From Candidatus Bipolaricaulota bacterium (GTDB taxonomy: Bacteria; Bipolaricaulota; Bipolaricaulia; UBA7950; UBA9294), in contig JAJOKK010000030.1 of the NCBI GenBank assembly GCA_021129875.1, positions 1-6,137 on the forward strand: a stretch of DNA of 6,137 bases, given 5' to 3'. Both the position numbers and the translations under genes were made by a program. Positions 5,895 through 6,137 of the stretch are shown in pieces. Within the stretch, counting starts at the first letter, position 1; every line of letters begins with the position of its first letter. The notes below the pieces were generated by a model, which ran no database searches, was not told where the DNA came from, and saw only the letters and a program-made list of their open reading frames with translations.

Positions 5895-6062
5895 GTGAAG
5901 CGGCGACGGGCTATTGGAACGGATGTTCCGCCGCCGTACGAGAACGCGGTGGTCTTTGAATTCGGGTTGAGGGGCATTGCGTCTGAGCAGCAGGCTCGTT
6001 TCAATGTGGTCTACAAGAGGGTCAAGATAACCCTCAGCTTCGTTCAGGTAAATTCAAAATGA
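5895..6062 (+). CDS. Possible small gene or 3' gene remnant, unrecognised (55 aa)
   Basis: A plus-strand frame open from 5862 to the TGA at 6060-6062; the only reasonable start in it is GTG at 5895, giving 55 residues. It has no Shine-Dalgarno, so it may equally be the surviving 3' end of a longer gene whose front was lost (an in-frame TAG stands at 5859-5861). By hand count about two thirds of third codon positions are G or C, as in real genes here. The peptide has alternating polar and hydrophobic stretches (NAVVFEFGLRG; ARFNVVYKRVKITLSFVQ) suggestive of beta strands, like the end of a beta-barrel or beta-sandwich protein. I recognise no family. It is divergent from mtaD, and its upstream part overlaps the mtaD promoter. 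Confidence 0.3.
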   Translation: MKRRRAIGTDVPPPYENAVVFEFGLRGIASEQQARFNVVYKRVKITLSFVQVNSK

Positions 6063-6097
6063 AAATTGAAAAGTGCAAATTGCAAAAGTGAAATTCA
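6055..6097. repeat. AT-rich stretch with 7-base periodicity
   Basis: Successive units CAAAATG, AAAATTG, AAAAGTG, CAAATTG, then CAAAAGTG (8 bases) and AAATTCA give a heptad pattern [C/A]AAA-[A/T]-[T/G]-G that contrasts with the GC-rich genes. It starts at the stop of the small plus-strand frame. The array ends in the 11-base palindrome GTGAAATTCAC (6088-6098), and AAAATGAA (6056-6063) is inverted at 6102-6109. The rest of the window to 6137 shows no gene. Confidence 0.55.
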
Positions 6098-6137
6098 CTC
6101 ATTCATTTTTACGAAGTTTCCCTTGCATTCTGCGAGG

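Overview
The window holds one co-directional block of four bacterial genes, all read on the minus strand: mtaD-like amidohydrolase (5817-4540), rpsO (4471-4199), pnp (4190-1545) and an M16 zinc peptidase (1548-223). The rpsO-pnp-M16 peptidase order is a conserved housekeeping arrangement, well known in Firmicutes and seen in several other bacterial lineages. The sequence is moderately GC-rich with strong Shine-Dalgarno sites. No 16S gene or other phylogenetic marker strong enough to fix the phylum is present. An uncultured or deep-branching bacterium is plausible (Bipolaricaulota-like is a guess only).

From right to left, 5818-6137 holds the amidohydrolase promoter (-10 TATAAT, -35 TTGCGC, 17-base spacer), a small plus-strand reading frame of coding-like composition (5895-6062) and an AT-rich stretch with 7-base periodicity. 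mtaD is followed by a 68-base gap with a stem-loop but no U-tract, so readthrough into rpsO is possible. rpsO and pnp are 8 bases apart, and the pnp Shine-Dalgarno lies inside the end of rpsO. pnp and the M16 gene overlap by four bases (GTGA), which suggests translational coupling. The leftmost 222 bases hold a possible 44-codon reading frame, a 9-base tandem repeat and a GC-rich hairpin, with no clear terminator.

The gene set joins RNA turnover (polynucleotide phosphorylase), the ribosome (S15), protein processing (M16 peptidase) and purine or S-adenosylmethionine by-product salvage (5'-methylthioadenosine/S-adenosylhomocysteine deaminase). All four proteins look intact, and their catalytic residues can be found.

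The unusual content is structural. The PNPase is enlarged to 881 residues by a second S1 domain and a C-terminal tail of ten pentapeptide repeats encoded by a 15-base tandem array. The adjacent M16 gene carries a separate in-frame 15-base tandem array, four copies long, placed within a conserved segment of the peptidase. I see no defence system, CRISPR array, transposase or other clear mobile element.
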